Assembly: GCA_012798835.1 (NCBI GenBank)
Contig: JAAZML010000113.1
Location: 1 to 64,000 of the forward strand
Length of the DNA: 64,000 bases
Direction of reading: 5' to 3'
DNA from: Clostridium sp.
GTDB lineage: Bacteria; Bacillota; Clostridia; Acetivibrionales; Acetivibrionaceae
Made by a program: the position numbers and the translations under genes. Of this stretch, positions 27,551-37,757 are shown piece after piece; the stretch's first letter is position 1, and each line of letters opens with the position of its first letter. The notes beneath the pieces were generated by a model. The model was not told the origin of the DNA and searched no databases. It worked only from the letters and a program-made list of their open reading frames with translations.

Positions 27551-28435
27551 ATGGAGGAATTGGTATTGAGTTTTTTGGAATTTCTTGAAAAAGATAAGTG
27601 TTTATCTTTGAATACCCTACAATCATACAGAAGGGATATCGAACAATTTATTACATACCTAGGAGATATAAAGATCAAAAATGTAGCCAACACAAACAAG
27701 GCTACGGTTATAACATATCTTATGCATCTTCAAAAGAAGGGAAGGGCCACCTCTACTATTTCGCGCAATCTTGCATCCATCCGATCCTTCTATCAATACT
27801 TGACGAGGAATAGTATAATCTCCCAGGATCCTACTGAAGGGTTGGAATCTCCAAAGGTTGAAAAGAAGCTTCCGCAGATACTTTCAACCAAGGAGGTGGA
27901 ATTGCTCCTAGAACAGCCCAAATGCGATGATCTTAAGGGTTATAGGGATAAGGCAATGCTAGAGCTTTTATATGCTACGGGTATAAGGGTATCTGAGCTA
28001 ATTTCCCTTGATGTTCCTGATATAAACATTGAGATGCGCTGCGTGACGTGTAACAAAGGGGCAAGGGAGAGAATGATACCTATAGGGACCTTATCGGCAA
28101 ATGCTATGAAGGCTTATATGGCAAAATCGCGTAAGCTTTTGGTACAAAGGAAGGATGAAAAGGCTTTATTTGTAAACATCAATGGAAAAAGGCTTACTCG
28201 TCAGGGGTTTTGGAAAATAATTAAGCAGTATAAAAACCAGGCAAATATAAACAAAGATATTACTCCCCACACATTGCGACATTCCTTTGCAGCCCATCTT
28301 CTAGAGAATGGGGCGGATCTAAGATCTATACAGGAAATGCTAGGACATTCCGATATATCTTCTACACAGATCTATGCACAGATAGCGAAAAACAAGTTAA
28401 TGGAGGTATATAAGAAGACACATCCTAGGGCTTAA
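27551..28435 (+). CDS. xerD: tyrosine recombinase XerD
   Basis: This recombinase resolves chromosome dimers at dif with its XerC partner. The 294 residues have a SAM-like N-terminal core-binding domain and a catalytic domain. Catalytic residues are visible: Arg in YATGIRVSEL (~141), HTLRHSF (~239), the LGH of EMLGHSDISSTQIYAQI, and the nucleophile Tyr in the same motif. The ATG follows aaggagtag. Its place before deoB-pdp-dacF is the usual one in Firmicutes. Confidence 0.92.
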   Translation: MEELVLSFLEFLEKDKCLSLNTLQSYRRDIEQFITYLGDIKIKNVANTNKATVITYLMHLQKKGRATSTISRNLASIRSFYQYLTRNSIISQDPTEGLESPKVEKKLPQILSTKEVELLLEQPKCDDLKGYRDKAMLELLYATGIRVSELISLDVPDINIEMRCVTCNKGARERMIPIGTLSANAMKAYMAKSRKLLVQRKDEKALFVNINGKRLTRQGFWKIIKQYKNQANINKDITPHTLRHSFAAHLLENGADLRSIQEMLGHSDISSTQIYAQIAKNKLMEVYKKTHPRA

Positions 28436-28500
28436 TTTGGTTTTTTTAAGCAAACAAAAACAAACTAATCTTTTGTGTATTATTGAAGGGTATTATTGTT

Positions 28501-28528
28501 TTGTATTATTTATACAATGTATTATAAT
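28501..28528 (+). promoter_or_regulatory. possible sigma-A promoter of deoB
   Basis: TTGTAT, 16 bases, TATAAT, about 90 bases before deoB. The -10 is perfect and the -35 is 4/6. Confidence 0.4.
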
Positions 28529-28620
28529 TAGGGGTAAGATATTATGTCTTGCTCCTAAATTATTGGGTCTAAAAAGACAAGAGTGGGGGCAACTACTATA
28601 AAGGTAAAGGGGAATCTACC

Positions 28621-29793
28621 ATGAAAAGGCTAATAATATTAATTTTAGACAGCGTCGGTATTGGGGAACTTCCGGATGCAAGTAATTATGGCGATCAGGG
28701 AAGCAATACATTGGGGAATATAGCGGCATCTATACCTGGGTTTTCCCTTCCCAATCTCGAAATTTTAGGTTTAGGAAACATAAATGGGATGAGGGGAATA
28801 AAACCCACGATTGCCCCGAAAGCTTGTTACGGCAAAATGGCGGAGAAATCCCCGGGGAAGGATACAACCACGGGACATTGGGAAATTGCAGGGATAATAA
28901 TGGACAGGCCATTTCCAGTGTATCCTAGGGGATTTCCTAGGGAGGTAATGCATGAGTTTGAAAGAGCTATAAACAAAAAAACCCTCGGCAATATCCCCGC
29001 ATCGGGTACTGAGATAATCAATATTTTAGGAGATGAACACCTAAAGACAGGTTATCCGATTGTTTACACCTCTGCCGACAGTGTGTTCCAGATAGCTGCC
29101 CATGAGGATATAATACCTATTACAACCCTCTATAAAATGTGTGGCATCGCAAGGAAGATACTAAAGGGGGATCATGCAGTAGGAAGGGTAATTGCAAGAC
29201 CCTTCACGGGTGAAAAGGGCCATTATGAAAGGACCGATAAAAGAAGAGATTTTTCTCTTGATCCTATAAAAAAAACCATTTTGGATTACGTCAAAGATAG
29301 TGGATACAAGGTCAAGGCGGTTGGCAAGATTGAAGATATATTCAATAAAAGAGGTATTACCGATTCTGTTCACATACATGGTAACATGGATGGAGTTAAT
29401 AAGACTCTTGAGTATATGAAAAAAAGCTTCGAAGGTATATTGTTTACGAATCTTGTAGATTTTGATATGTTATATGGGCATCGAAATGATGTTATGGGAT
29501 ATGCCAAGGCCCTAAAGGAATTTGATAATAGGATACCAGATATATTAGCCCGGCTAAGAGATGATGATTTGCTTATAATTACCGCAGACCACGGCTGTGA
29601 TCCCACAACAAAGGGTACAGATCACTCCCGCGAATATGTTCCGCTTCTTGTATATGGCAAGAGATTCAAAGGTGGTGTGAATCTTGGTACCAGAGCTTCT
29701 TTTGCGGATGTGGCACAGACCGCCTCACATTATTTTGGGATTGGAGCCGAATTTGGAGCCGAAAGCTTTTTGGATACCATCTTGGAAAAATAA
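28621..29793 (+). CDS. deoB: phosphopentomutase
   Basis: It interconverts (deoxy)ribose-1-phosphate and -5-phosphate in nucleoside breakdown. The 390 residues show the metal-binding alkaline-phosphatase-like core: [13 protein letters not shown] at the start, [13 protein letters not shown] with the phosphorylated Thr, [11 protein letters not shown], and [24 protein letters not shown]. It lies 52 bases ahead of pdp, whose product is its substrate. Confidence 0.95.
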   Translation: MKRLIILILDSVGIGELPDASNYGDQGSNTLGNIAASIPGFSLPNLEILGLGNINGMRGIKPTIAPKACYGKMAEKSPGKDTTTGHWEIAGIIMDRPFPVYPRGFPREVMHEFERAINKKTLGNIPASGTEIINILGDEHLKTGYPIVYTSADSVFQIAAHEDIIPITTLYKMCGIARKILKGDHAVGRVIARPFTGEKGHYERTDKRRDFSLDPIKKTILDYVKDSGYKVKAVGKIEDIFNKRGITDSVHIHGNMDGVNKTLEYMKKSFEGILFTNLVDFDMLYGHRNDVMGYAKALKEFDNRIPDILARLRDDDLLIITADHGCDPTTKGTDHSREYVPLLVYGKRFKGGVNLGTRASFADVAQTASHYFGIGAEFGAESFLDTILEK

Positions 29794-29845
29794 TTAAGAT
29801 TAGGGTATGTACCCTAAACAGAATATCGTCGGGAGGTTTTAAGCT

Positions 29846-31147
29846 ATGAGGATGGTTGATATAATAAACAAAAAAAAGCGGGGAACATCTCTTTCACCCG
29901 ATGAAATCAGTTATGTTATAAAATCTTACACAAACGGAACAATACCTGACTATCAAATGTCATCCCTTTTAATGGCAATCTATTTTGCCGGCATGGATGA
30001 TGATGAAACTGCAAAACTTACCGATTCCATAGCCAACTCTGGGGAAAAGTTAGATCTCACGAGGGTGGGAGGAATGAAGATCGATAAACACTCCTCCGGC
30101 GGGGTTGGTGACAAGCTAAGTCTTATTATTGTTCCCCTGTGTGCGGGCGTGGGAATCCCGGTTGCTAAAATATCTGGGCGTAGTCTAGGCCATACAGGGG
30201 GTACAATTGATAAGCTCGAATCAATAAAGGGGTTTAAAACAGAGCTATCCGAAGAAGAATTCTTAGATAACTTAGCTAAATATAAAATGGCGATAACCAG
30301 TCAAACTGGAAATCTTGCTCCTGCTGATAAAAAAATATACGCATTGAGAGATGTTACAGGTACAGTAGATAGTATCCCCCTTATCGCAAGCTCAATAATG
30401 AGCAAAAAGATTGCTTCAGGGTGCGATGGTATAGTTCTAGATGTTAAGGTGGGGACCGGTGCTTTTATGAAAACCCTTGATGGGGCGTTGGCTCTTGCCA
30501 AAACTATGGTAGGGGTGGGAAAACGGCTTGGCAAAACAACTGTGGCTCTTGTGACGGATATGAGCCAACCCCTTGGTAATGAGGTCGGAAATGCCAATGA
30601 GGTGAAAGAGGCGATCGAGGTGTTAAAAGGAAGCGGCCCTGAGGATGTGATGACAATAGCGATATCTATTGCCTCCTATATGGCCGTTATATCAGGGTTG
30701 TTTGAAAAACCTGATGAAGCTTATGGATACCTAACAGAATTTATTAAATCGGGGGCAGCATTGGAGAAATTTGCGGAGCTTATCAGGGTGCAGGGTGGCG
30801 ATACAAGAATTATTTGTGATACCAGCCTGCTTCCGAAAGCAACAAATCATATAGAGATTAAGGCTACCAGAACAGGGTTTGTTAATTCAATAGATGCAGA
30901 GGATATTGGCTTGGCGGCAATGCTTCTTGGCGCTGGAAGAAAAACTGTAAAAGATAGTATAGACTATGCGGCTGGAATAACAGTTAATCGCAAGGTGGGC
31001 GATGGGGTAGAAAAAGGTGATAATCTTTGCATACTCCATACAAACCTAGAAAGATGGGATCAGGCGCAAAAACTTGCATTTAGGGCATATACTATTGGTG
31101 ATGAAAAGCCTGATGCTGTTAAATATATCCATAAGGTTGTTGTTTGA
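29846..31147 (+). CDS. pdp: pyrimidine-nucleoside phosphorylase
   Basis: It phosphorolyses uridine/thymidine to base and sugar-1-phosphate, which DeoB then uses. The 433 residues contain KIDKHSSGGVGDKLSL, the family signature SGRSLGHTGGTIDKLESI, the phosphate loop region, and a C-terminal domain. Starts after gggaggt. Whether uridine or thymidine is preferred cannot be told from sequence. Confidence 0.93.
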   Translation: MRMVDIINKKKRGTSLSPDEISYVIKSYTNGTIPDYQMSSLLMAIYFAGMDDDETAKLTDSIANSGEKLDLTRVGGMKIDKHSSGGVGDKLSLIIVPLCAGVGIPVAKISGRSLGHTGGTIDKLESIKGFKTELSEEEFLDNLAKYKMAITSQTGNLAPADKKIYALRDVTGTVDSIPLIASSIMSKKIASGCDGIVLDVKVGTGAFMKTLDGALALAKTMVGVGKRLGKTTVALVTDMSQPLGNEVGNANEVKEAIEVLKGSGPEDVMTIAISIASYMAVISGLFEKPDEAYGYLTEFIKSGAALEKFAELIRVQGGDTRIICDTSLLPKATNHIEIKATRTGFVNSIDAEDIGLAAMLLGAGRKTVKDSIDYAAGITVNRKVGDGVEKGDNLCILHTNLERWDQAQKLAFRAYTIGDEKPDAVKYIHKVVV

Positions 31148-31239
31148 TGCAAAATATGTAGCCTTCCAAAAATTAATCATATCTTGGACTCGTTACACAT
31201 AAAAATTTAATAATGATGAATGCTTGGAGGGGTTATTGG

Positions 31240-32448
31240 GTGTTTAAAAATTTGGTTTGCGGTTTTTTGGCACTAACCTTTTTACTGAACATAGGTCTGT
31301 ATGCTTTTGCTGAGCCGGACCTTGAGGAGCCAGTTTATGACGTTGAAGTCGTTGCTCAAATAGTGACCAACACAAATGTATTTGAATTAAAGGCAAAATC
31401 CCACATTTTAATGGATGCAGCAACGGGGCAAATTCTTTTAGAAGGCAATAGTAATGAAAAGCTTCCGATTGCAAGTGTAACTAAAATAATGTCATTACTT
31501 TTGATAATGGAGGCTATAAGTTCGGGTAAAATAAGTTTGGATGACACCGTGACAGCATCAGAATATGCTTCCGGTATGGGGGGGTCGCAAGCCTATATCG
31601 AACCAGGAGAACAATATTCGGTACGGGATGCTTTAAAAGCAATCGCAACCCATTCGTCAAATGATGTTACAGTTTCACTTGCAGAGCTGGTTGCGGGGAG
31701 TGAGCAGGGTTTTGTTGTGCTTATGAACGAAAAATCAAAGGAACTTGGTATGAGCAACACGAATTTTCAAGATTGCACGGGTTTGACAGATGATGGACAC
31801 TACAGTACAGCCCATGACATTGCTTTATTGTCAAGAGAGTTAATTTTGAAGGAACCAGAGATTCTGGCATATACATCCATATGGATAGATTCTTTTAGAG
31901 ACGGAGAATTTGAATTGGTTAACACCAATAGATTAGTGCATTTTTACGATGGCTGCGATGGACTCAAAACAGGTTTTACCCGTGCAGCTGGGCATTGTCT
32001 TTCAGCGACTGCAAAAAGAAACAATATGAGGTTCATTTCAGTGGTGCTTGGAGAGCCGGATTCAAATACTAGATTTGCAGAGACAAGAAAGCTTTTAGAT
32101 TATGGTTTCGCAAATTATGAATCTGTAGGGGTTAACACAGGGGGTGAAAAGGTTAATGAGGTGATGGTGAAAAAAGGGCTAAATTCAAAGATTGCAGCGG
32201 TCTATAAGGACGATGTTAATCTTTTGCTTGCACGGGGGGAGAAGGGTAAAGTTATAAGGGAGGTTCGTCTTAAAGAATCCCTTATAGCGCCCGTATTAAA
32301 AGGGCAAAAGGTAGGGGAGGTAGTATATAAGGTTGATGAAAGGGAAATTGCAAAGGTAGATCTTGTTTCCGATAAGGATATAGAAAAGGCATCCTTTGGG
32401 AGGTTATTTATTCTGCTTTTTTCAGGTTGGTTTAAACTTGGCAGATGA
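31240..32448 (+). CDS. dacF: D-alanyl-D-alanine carboxypeptidase DacF
   Basis: The 402-residue S11 peptidase has a signal peptide (LVCGFLALTFLLNIGLYAFA) and intact motifs SVTK (~77), SSND, and LKTGFT, plus the C-terminal domain and a hydrophobic anchor at the end. DacF trims spore-cortex peptidoglycan crosslinks in the forespore. GTG 31240 lies seven bases after ggagggg; the track's ATGs lie before that site. In many spore formers dacF is followed by spoIIAA-spoIIAB-sigF; here a terminator and a comFB-like gene follow instead. Confidence 0.88.
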   Translation: MFKNLVCGFLALTFLLNIGLYAFAEPDLEEPVYDVEVVAQIVTNTNVFELKAKSHILMDAATGQILLEGNSNEKLPIASVTKIMSLLLIMEAISSGKISLDDTVTASEYASGMGGSQAYIEPGEQYSVRDALKAIATHSSNDVTVSLAELVAGSEQGFVVLMNEKSKELGMSNTNFQDCTGLTDDGHYSTAHDIALLSRELILKEPEILAYTSIWIDSFRDGEFELVNTNRLVHFYDGCDGLKTGFTRAAGHCLSATAKRNNMRFISVVLGEPDSNTRFAETRKLLDYGFANYESVGVNTGGEKVNEVMVKKGLNSKIAAVYKDDVNLLLARGEKGKVIREVRLKESLIAPVLKGQKVGEVVYKVDEREIAKVDLVSDKDIEKASFGRLFILLFSGWFKLGR

Positions 32449-32481
32449 GTTATTCCTACCAATATATAGATAGTTGTAATG

Positions 32482-32508
32482 ATAGGGCTAAAAACGCCCT
32501 ATTTTTGC
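32482..32508 (+). terminator. terminator after dacF
   Basis: Stem atagggc/gccctat with a short A-rich loop, then TTTTT. Confidence 0.8.
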
Positions 32509-32526
32509 CTCATTATATTTGCCTCA

Positions 32527-32832
32527 TTATAAGTGATGCGGGTTTTCATTGACAATATGGAAGGCTTCAGCTATTTTGCGGCGTACCTTTGCGATATATG
32601 TTGAACGATATTGCTTATTTCTGCCTTTGTCCATAAAATTGGTACAATAATTTGTTTTTAATCCGTTGAGGACTATAGCGGCCACATCTGCAAGACAAAT
32701 GCTGCATGTACAAAACTTTGGAACGATTTCTTTCTTTATTTCTTTTACATAATCGTTTAGTTCCCTGAATACAAGATTTTCTGAAATGTTTTCAAGGCCC
32801 GCATAATAAAGTTTTTCTCTGAGTTTATTCAT
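32527..32832 (-). CDS. ComFB-like small protein
   Basis: This is a 101-residue protein of the late-competence ComFB family. The opening (NLVFRELNDYVKEI), the three Cys in CTCSICLADVAAIVLNGL (CxCxxC followed by DV and LN), and YCTNF match that family. The cysteines could bind a metal. ATG follows aggagtg. The partners comFA and comFC are not present here, so a role in DNA uptake is not implied. Confidence 0.75.
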   Translation of the reverse strand: MNKLREKLYYAGLENISENLVFRELNDYVKEIKKEIVPKFCTCSICLADVAAIVLNGLKTNYCTNFMDKGRNKQYRSTYIAKVRRKIAEAFHIVNENPHHL

Positions 32833-33324
32833 ATTAATTCACTCCTAAAATTGTTATTTCAAATAAGGAACCGTGCTTTTTATATTTTTATAATGAAATA
32901 TTTAATAGTTAAATTTAAAAATATGGTTATAGATAATATCGTACTGTTTTCAAAAAAGGTTGATAGTAGATTTCGGAGTTGGGCATAGGAAACCCCAAAG
33001 ATTCTATTTTGCATATGGTGTATTAGCTATTTTGGTGTATGCAATTTTGTTGTAAGAAATATTGAAAAATGCATTCTAAAACAAAGGCATTTCTGTTACA
33101 ATTGAGGATAAGGGAAAAAAATTGACTTTATTTCAGAAATGATATAAAATATTAAAAATTTATATACACTGAACACAAATATCCGATAAGGTTTTATGCA
33201 ATTATATAGTATTTTGCACAAACGAATTTATAAAACCTTTCACGTTATTAACAAACATGGATTTTGAAGGCGTATTACACAAAACAAAAACGAAAAGAAA
33301 TAAAATTAACTAGGAGGAAAATAC
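32833..33324. other. 490-bp intergenic ahead of guaB
   Basis: AT-rich, no protein-like frame. The guaB promoter at 33122 leaves a leader of about 165 bases. I looked for purine riboswitch core sequences and did not see them. Confidence 0.6.
33122..33150 (+). promoter_or_regulatory. sigma-A promoter of guaB
   Basis: TTGACT, exactly 17 bases, TAAAAT, with an extended AT-rich region downstream. Confidence 0.6.
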
Positions 33325-34818
33325 ATGGCTTATATTTACAGTGATGTTTCGAGAACATTTAGCGAATATTTGTTGGTACCAAACCTAACGACTGAAAAGT
33401 GTGCCCCCGATAATATAGATCTTAGTACCCCCTTGCTGAAGTTTAAAAAGGGAGAGGAACCTCCCTTGAAACTAAATATACCGATTACATCCGCTATCAT
33501 GCAATCGGTATCGAATGACACACTTGCAATAGCCCTTGCAAGGTGCGGCGGGCTGTCTTTTATATACGGCTCACAAAGTATAGAGGTGCAGGCTGAAATG
33601 GTTAGAAAGGTTAAAAAATATAAATCAGGATTTGTGGTAAGTGATTCTAACCTCAAGATGGATAGCACACTAAAGGATGTCATAGAACTAAAAAGCAGGA
33701 TGGGGCATTCTACCGTTGCGGTTACAGACGATGGGACCTCAACGGGTAAACTTCTTGGATTAGTGACCTCGAGGGATTATAGGATAAGCAGGGATCCCTT
33801 AGAAAAAAAGGTAAGCGAGTTTATGACGCCCTTTACAAAGCTGGTAGTTGGGAGATTGGGTATAAGTCTTAGCAAAGCTAACGATATAATATGGGAGCAT
33901 AAGTTGAATTGTTTGCCGGTTGTCGATGAAAACCAGTGCCTTCATTACCTGGTTTTCAGAAAAGATTATGATAACCATAAGCAAAATCCCTATGAACTTT
34001 TGGATAGCAGCAAAAGATTGCTTGTTGGGGCCGGAATAAATAGCAGGGATTATGCTGAAAGAGTACCAGCACTGATAGATGCGGGGATAGATGTATTGTG
34101 CATAGATTCCTCGGATGGATTTTCAGTGTGGCAGAAAAATACACTGGATTTTATAAAGAAGGAGCATGGAGATATTCCCGTGGGGGCTGGAAATGTAGTC
34201 GATAGGGAAGGGTTTATGTATCTTGCCGAGGCGGGAGCTGATTTTATTAAAGTAGGGATTGGCGGCGGCTCTATATGTATTACTCGCGAGCAAAAAGGTA
34301 TTGGAAGGGGACAGGCTACAGCCATTATTGAGGTTGCCAAGGCTAGGGATGAATACTTTGAGCGGACGGGTGTATATATTCCCATTTGTTCTGATGGTGG
34401 TATAGTTCATGATTATCATATAGTATTAGCTTTAGCCATGGGTGCTGACTTCGTTATGATGGGGAGATATTTCGCTAGATTCGATGAAAGCCCCACTAAA
34501 AAAGTTAAAAGCGGAAATGGTTATGTGAAGGAATATTGGGGAGAGGGTTCTAATAGAGCAAGAAATTGGCAGCGTTATGATTTAGGTGAAAATCACAATA
34601 TGAAGTTTGAAGAGGGTGTAGATAGTTATGTGCCCTACGCTGGTAAGCTAAGTGATAACCTTCAGACCACCCTTAGCAAGATAAAATCCACGATGTCAAG
34701 CTGCGGTTCTGCATCCATCGGGGAATTACAAAAGACAGCACGGATAACTCTTGTTTCTTCTACAAGTATTATAGAAGGTGGAGCACATGATGTAATATTA
34801 AAGGAAAAAGAATATTAA
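33325..34818 (+). CDS. guaB: IMP dehydrogenase
   Basis: It oxidises IMP to XMP with NAD, the committed step to guanine nucleotides. The 497-residue TIM barrel is interrupted by a CBS-domain pair (residues ~110-225, [10 protein letters not shown] and CLPVVDENQ). The catalytic loop [20 protein letters not shown] holds the Cys (~315); [29 protein letters not shown] is the IMP phosphate site and flap entry. The sequence diverges somewhat from the common bacterial type in its N-terminus and flap ([17 protein letters not shown]). The ATG follows taggagg. Confidence 0.92.
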   Translation: MAYIYSDVSRTFSEYLLVPNLTTEKCAPDNIDLSTPLLKFKKGEEPPLKLNIPITSAIMQSVSNDTLAIALARCGGLSFIYGSQSIEVQAEMVRKVKKYKSGFVVSDSNLKMDSTLKDVIELKSRMGHSTVAVTDDGTSTGKLLGLVTSRDYRISRDPLEKKVSEFMTPFTKLVVGRLGISLSKANDIIWEHKLNCLPVVDENQCLHYLVFRKDYDNHKQNPYELLDSSKRLLVGAGINSRDYAERVPALIDAGIDVLCIDSSDGFSVWQKNTLDFIKKEHGDIPVGAGNVVDREGFMYLAEAGADFIKVGIGGGSICITREQKGIGRGQATAIIEVAKARDEYFERTGVYIPICSDGGIVHDYHIVLALAMGADFVMMGRYFARFDESPTKKVKSGNGYVKEYWGEGSNRARNWQRYDLGENHNMKFEEGVDSYVPYAGKLSDNLQTTLSKIKSTMSSCGSASIGELQKTARITLVSSTSIIEGGAHDVILKEKEY

Positions 34819-34848
34819 AACAGGATTCGAGATTATCTTAAAAGTAGG

Positions 34849-34906
34849 TTACCCCCATAGCGACATATCAAAGAAGCTAACTTTGACGTTGTTGGGGGTA
34901 ATTTTT
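34849..34906 (+). terminator. terminator after guaB
   Basis: The arms ttaccccca/tgggggtaa, with additional inner pairing, are followed by TTTTT. Confidence 0.75.
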
Positions 34907-35023
34907 ATGCAAAATTATCCCCGAATTAGGTGCCTAAACAGCAAAACATAATTTATGTGCTTATTGACACAGGTATCAAATATCATTAGAATTAAATACA
35001 AATGGGCTAATGCCCATTTGTAT

Positions 35024-35202
35024 GTGCGCCGCAGATGATATTTTGTAAGAGCAAAAAGGCGGCGAAGCGAGTGCTTGAAAGCGTAACTAAGTTTATCGAG
35101 GGAAAGCTATTTCTAAAGGTAAACAGGGAAAAGACACAGGTTGCATACATGGGCAACGTGAAGTTTTTAGGGTGTAGCTTCTACATACATAAAGGTTAGG
35201 GA
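35024..35202 (+). pseudogene. fragment of a group II intron reverse transcriptase/maturase
   Basis: Translation from about 35045 gives CKSKKAAKRVLESVTKFIEG, then LKVNREKTQVAYMGNVKFLGCSFY, a clear match to the thumb side of group II intron-encoded RTs just after the YADD active site. The upstream gcagatgatatt (ADDI) is in another frame, so a deletion has shifted the frame. The 5' and 3' parts of the protein and a recognisable intron end are absent. It is a decayed relic between guaB and the DUF89 gene. Confidence 0.7.
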
Positions 35203-35266
35203 ACAAGTACAAACAGCAGAGCCGGAAGGCCCCGGATGTGTAGCTTCTACATACATAAAGGTTAGG
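35172..35266 (+). repeat. 29-bp direct repeat, two copies
   Basis: Exact copies at 35172-35200 and 35238-35266, beginning gtgtagcttctacatac, spaced 66 bases start to start. The first copy encodes the end of the RT fragment (CSFYIHKG then stop). The second is a duplication of it. Confidence 0.95.
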
Positions 35267-35338
35267 TACTAGGCTTAACACTTGCATAGAAGTAGGCTTG
35301 TCGGGTACATAAACAATAGACTAATGGGGGGGTAAAAA

Positions 35339-36190
35339 ATGGAGGTATTTTTAGAATGCTTGCCTTGCTTTTTAAAGCAGGCTCTTGAGGCATCTAGGAT
35401 GGCAACGAGCGATAAAGATGTACAGGTCAGGATTATGAAGGAGACAGCGGCCTTAGTATGTGATTTTGAAAGATATAAATGCTCTCCCCAGCTGGGGAGG
35501 GAAATGCATCAAATAGTTAAAAAGCATACTGGAAACTCAGATCCATACAGGGACATAAAAGATCAAAACATTAAAAATGCTTTGGAGGTTTATCCTTGGC
35601 TGAAACATTTTTTATTTAAAAAAACAGATAGACTTTATTGGGGATTGAAGATTGCTGCAGCGGGTAACATAATAGATTCCGCAATCTATGCGGATATAGA
35701 TATTAAGGGGTGTGTTGAAAAGGAAGTAGAGAGGAAATTTGCTGTTTGTGATATTAAGGAGTTCAGCGATAAAATGATGCATGCTAAAAATCTTTTGATT
35801 GTTGCGGATAATGCAGGTGAAACTGTGTTTGATAGGGTGTTTATAGAGGAAGTTTTAAATTTGGATATTACCTATGCGGTAAGAGCAGAACCAATTATTA
35901 ACGATGCAACTATTGAGGATGCAAGGGAATCGGGTTTGGGTCGGTGTACCAATTTAATTTCGACTGGCTGTAATGCCCCAGGACTGATCATAGAAGAATG
36001 CGACAAAAAGTTTCTAGACTTATTTTATGATGCCGATATCGTTGTAAGTAAAGGACAGGGGAATTTTGAATCCCTTTCAGACGAAAAAAGAGCAATTTTT
36101 TTCCTCTTGAAAGCCAAATGTCCTGTGGTAGCGGAAAATTTGGGAGTTGCAGTCAACGACTATGTTTTTAAGTATAAGCCCTTTTTATAG
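35339..36190 (+). CDS. DUF89/ARMT1-like family protein (damage-control phosphatase family)
   Basis: The 283-residue protein opens with ECLPCFLKQALEA (CxxC). It contains the family metal-site motifs LLIVADNAGETVFDRVFIEEV and DADIVVSKGQGNFESLSD, and ends at the usual length. DUF89 proteins are metal-dependent phosphatases thought to remove damaged or excess sugar-phosphates. The substrate here is unknown. It appears to stand alone. Confidence 0.85.
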   Translation: MEVFLECLPCFLKQALEASRMATSDKDVQVRIMKETAALVCDFERYKCSPQLGREMHQIVKKHTGNSDPYRDIKDQNIKNALEVYPWLKHFLFKKTDRLYWGLKIAAAGNIIDSAIYADIDIKGCVEKEVERKFAVCDIKEFSDKMMHAKNLLIVADNAGETVFDRVFIEEVLNLDITYAVRAEPIINDATIEDARESGLGRCTNLISTGCNAPGLIIEECDKKFLDLFYDADIVVSKGQGNFESLSDEKRAIFFLLKAKCPVVAENLGVAVNDYVFKYKPFL

Positions 36191-36352
36191 ATAGTAAATG
36201 CAGGATAAAATCTTGACGCCTGCAAATAATAGTGATACCATATTTGTTAATATATAAAGCTTGCTACTTTATTTGAGTGTAGGGTCTTGCGTATGCTAGT
36301 AGCCTTTCTCTAATATTTAGTATTAATTAAAAGTACATGCAGGGGGTTAGAA

Positions 36353-37666
36353 ATGTTTATACCGGAAGCACTGAAGATTAATGAAAAAAACCATTTAGAA
36401 ATAGGTGGATGCGATTGCGTAGATCTAGTAAATGAATATGGTACACCTATATATGTTTTAGATGAGGAAAGTATAAGGCAAAACTGTCGCTCATATAAAA
36501 AGGCAATAGACGATTATTACGGCGGTAATGGTTTGGTTCTGTATGCAAGTAAAGCCTTGTGTACAATGGCGGTATGTAAGATTATACAGCAAGAAGGTTT
36601 GGGTCTTGATGTAGTATCCGGGGGCGAGTTGTATACTGCAATTAAATCGGGCTTTCCAATGAAAAAGGTGTATTTTCATGGTAATAATAAGACGGAAGAT
36701 GAGCTAGTGTTGGCCATAGATAATGATATTGGAAGGATAGTTGTTGACAATTATTCCGAGCTCAAGCAGATAAACGAAATTGCACTGCGTAAGGGAAAGA
36801 TTGTTGATATTTCCTTTAGGATCAGACCTGGGGTAGAGGCACATACTCATGATGCCATTCAAACGGGTCAAATTGATTCTAAGTTTGGTGTTGCTATTGA
36901 AGATGGGGAAGCCCTGGATATAATAAATAAAGCCGCAAAAATGGCCAATGTTAGTGTGAGTGGTCTTCATTGCCACATCGGTTCCCAGATCTTTGATGTA
37001 AAACCTTTCAAGGCAGCCGCAACAATAATGATAAGGTTTATCGCAAAAATTAAGGAAACAATAGGTTTAGAGATAAACGAGCTAAATTTGGGCGGAGGTT
37101 ATGGCGTCAAGTACACTAACGAAGATAACTCAATAAAATACGAAAATTTTATTGAGTCGGTTTCAAAGGTTATAGCAACTGAATGTAATAAAGAGGGAAT
37201 AACTCCCCCCTACATGGTTTTAGAACCGGGAAGATCCATTATTGCTTCCGCAGGGATTACCTTATATAGGGTGGGAAATATTAAAGATATTAAGGGTATT
37301 AGAAAATATATTGCAATAGACGGTGGGATGACGGATAACCCAAGATACGCATTATACCAATCAAAATATGATATGGTTATCGCTAACCGGGCGAATGCCC
37401 CGAGAGTGGAAAAGGTGACAATTGCCGGCAAATGCTGCGAGTCTGGGGATTTGTTAGCAAAGGATATAATGATGCCGAAAATAAAAGAACAGGATATTCT
37501 AGCTGTTTTTTCGACAGGAGCATACAATTATTCAATGTCAAGTAATTACAATCGAATTCCGCGTCCTCCTATTATTCTTGTTAAAAATAAAAAAGCAAGA
37601 TTAATTGTTAAAAGAGAGGACTATGAGGACATTGTAAGAAACGATCTTATGCCTGAGGATCTATAA
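36353..37666 (+). CDS. lysA: diaminopimelate decarboxylase
   Basis: It performs the final step of lysine synthesis, decarboxylating meso-diaminopimelate. The 437-residue fold-III PLP enzyme has YASKALCTMAV with the PLP lysine (~64), the ELNLGGGYGVKY loop, LEPGRSI, and the active-site Cys in KCCESGDLLAKD. No lysine riboswitch was seen in the 160-base leader; a possible promoter (TTGACG, 17 bases, TACCAT) lies near 36213. It complements dapB and ablA in this window. Confidence 0.95.
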   Translation: MFIPEALKINEKNHLEIGGCDCVDLVNEYGTPIYVLDEESIRQNCRSYKKAIDDYYGGNGLVLYASKALCTMAVCKIIQQEGLGLDVVSGGELYTAIKSGFPMKKVYFHGNNKTEDELVLAIDNDIGRIVVDNYSELKQINEIALRKGKIVDISFRIRPGVEAHTHDAIQTGQIDSKFGVAIEDGEALDIINKAAKMANVSVSGLHCHIGSQIFDVKPFKAAATIMIRFIAKIKETIGLEINELNLGGGYGVKYTNEDNSIKYENFIESVSKVIATECNKEGITPPYMVLEPGRSIIASAGITLYRVGNIKDIKGIRKYIAIDGGMTDNPRYALYQSKYDMVIANRANAPRVEKVTIAGKCCESGDLLAKDIMMPKIKEQDILAVFSTGAYNYSMSSNYNRIPRPPIILVKNKKARLIVKREDYEDIVRNDLMPEDL

Positions 37667-37757
37667 CGAATGGATATAGGTTAGAGAACATTGTGGATCT
37701 GCAAAAAATTGCGAAGCCGGTTTTGTGGGACTATTACAACAACCTAGGGGAGTGCTT

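Larger units (their letters stand above)
34819..35338. other. 520-bp region between guaB and the DUF89 gene
   Basis: It holds the guaB terminator, the RT relic and its 29-bp duplication. There is no intact gene. A short inverted repeat, atacaaatgggc/gcccatttgtat, lies near 34996-35022, just ahead of the relic. Confidence 0.7.

Noticed and set aside
34926-35023. Intron boundary or mobile-element end before the RT relic
   Set aside because: Only a short inverted repeat is present; I could not recognise group II domain V or a defined 5' end.
36191-36352. Lysine riboswitch ahead of lysA
   Set aside because: The leader is short and none of the conserved L-box blocks are visible; the dapB leader carries a c-di-AMP aptamer instead.
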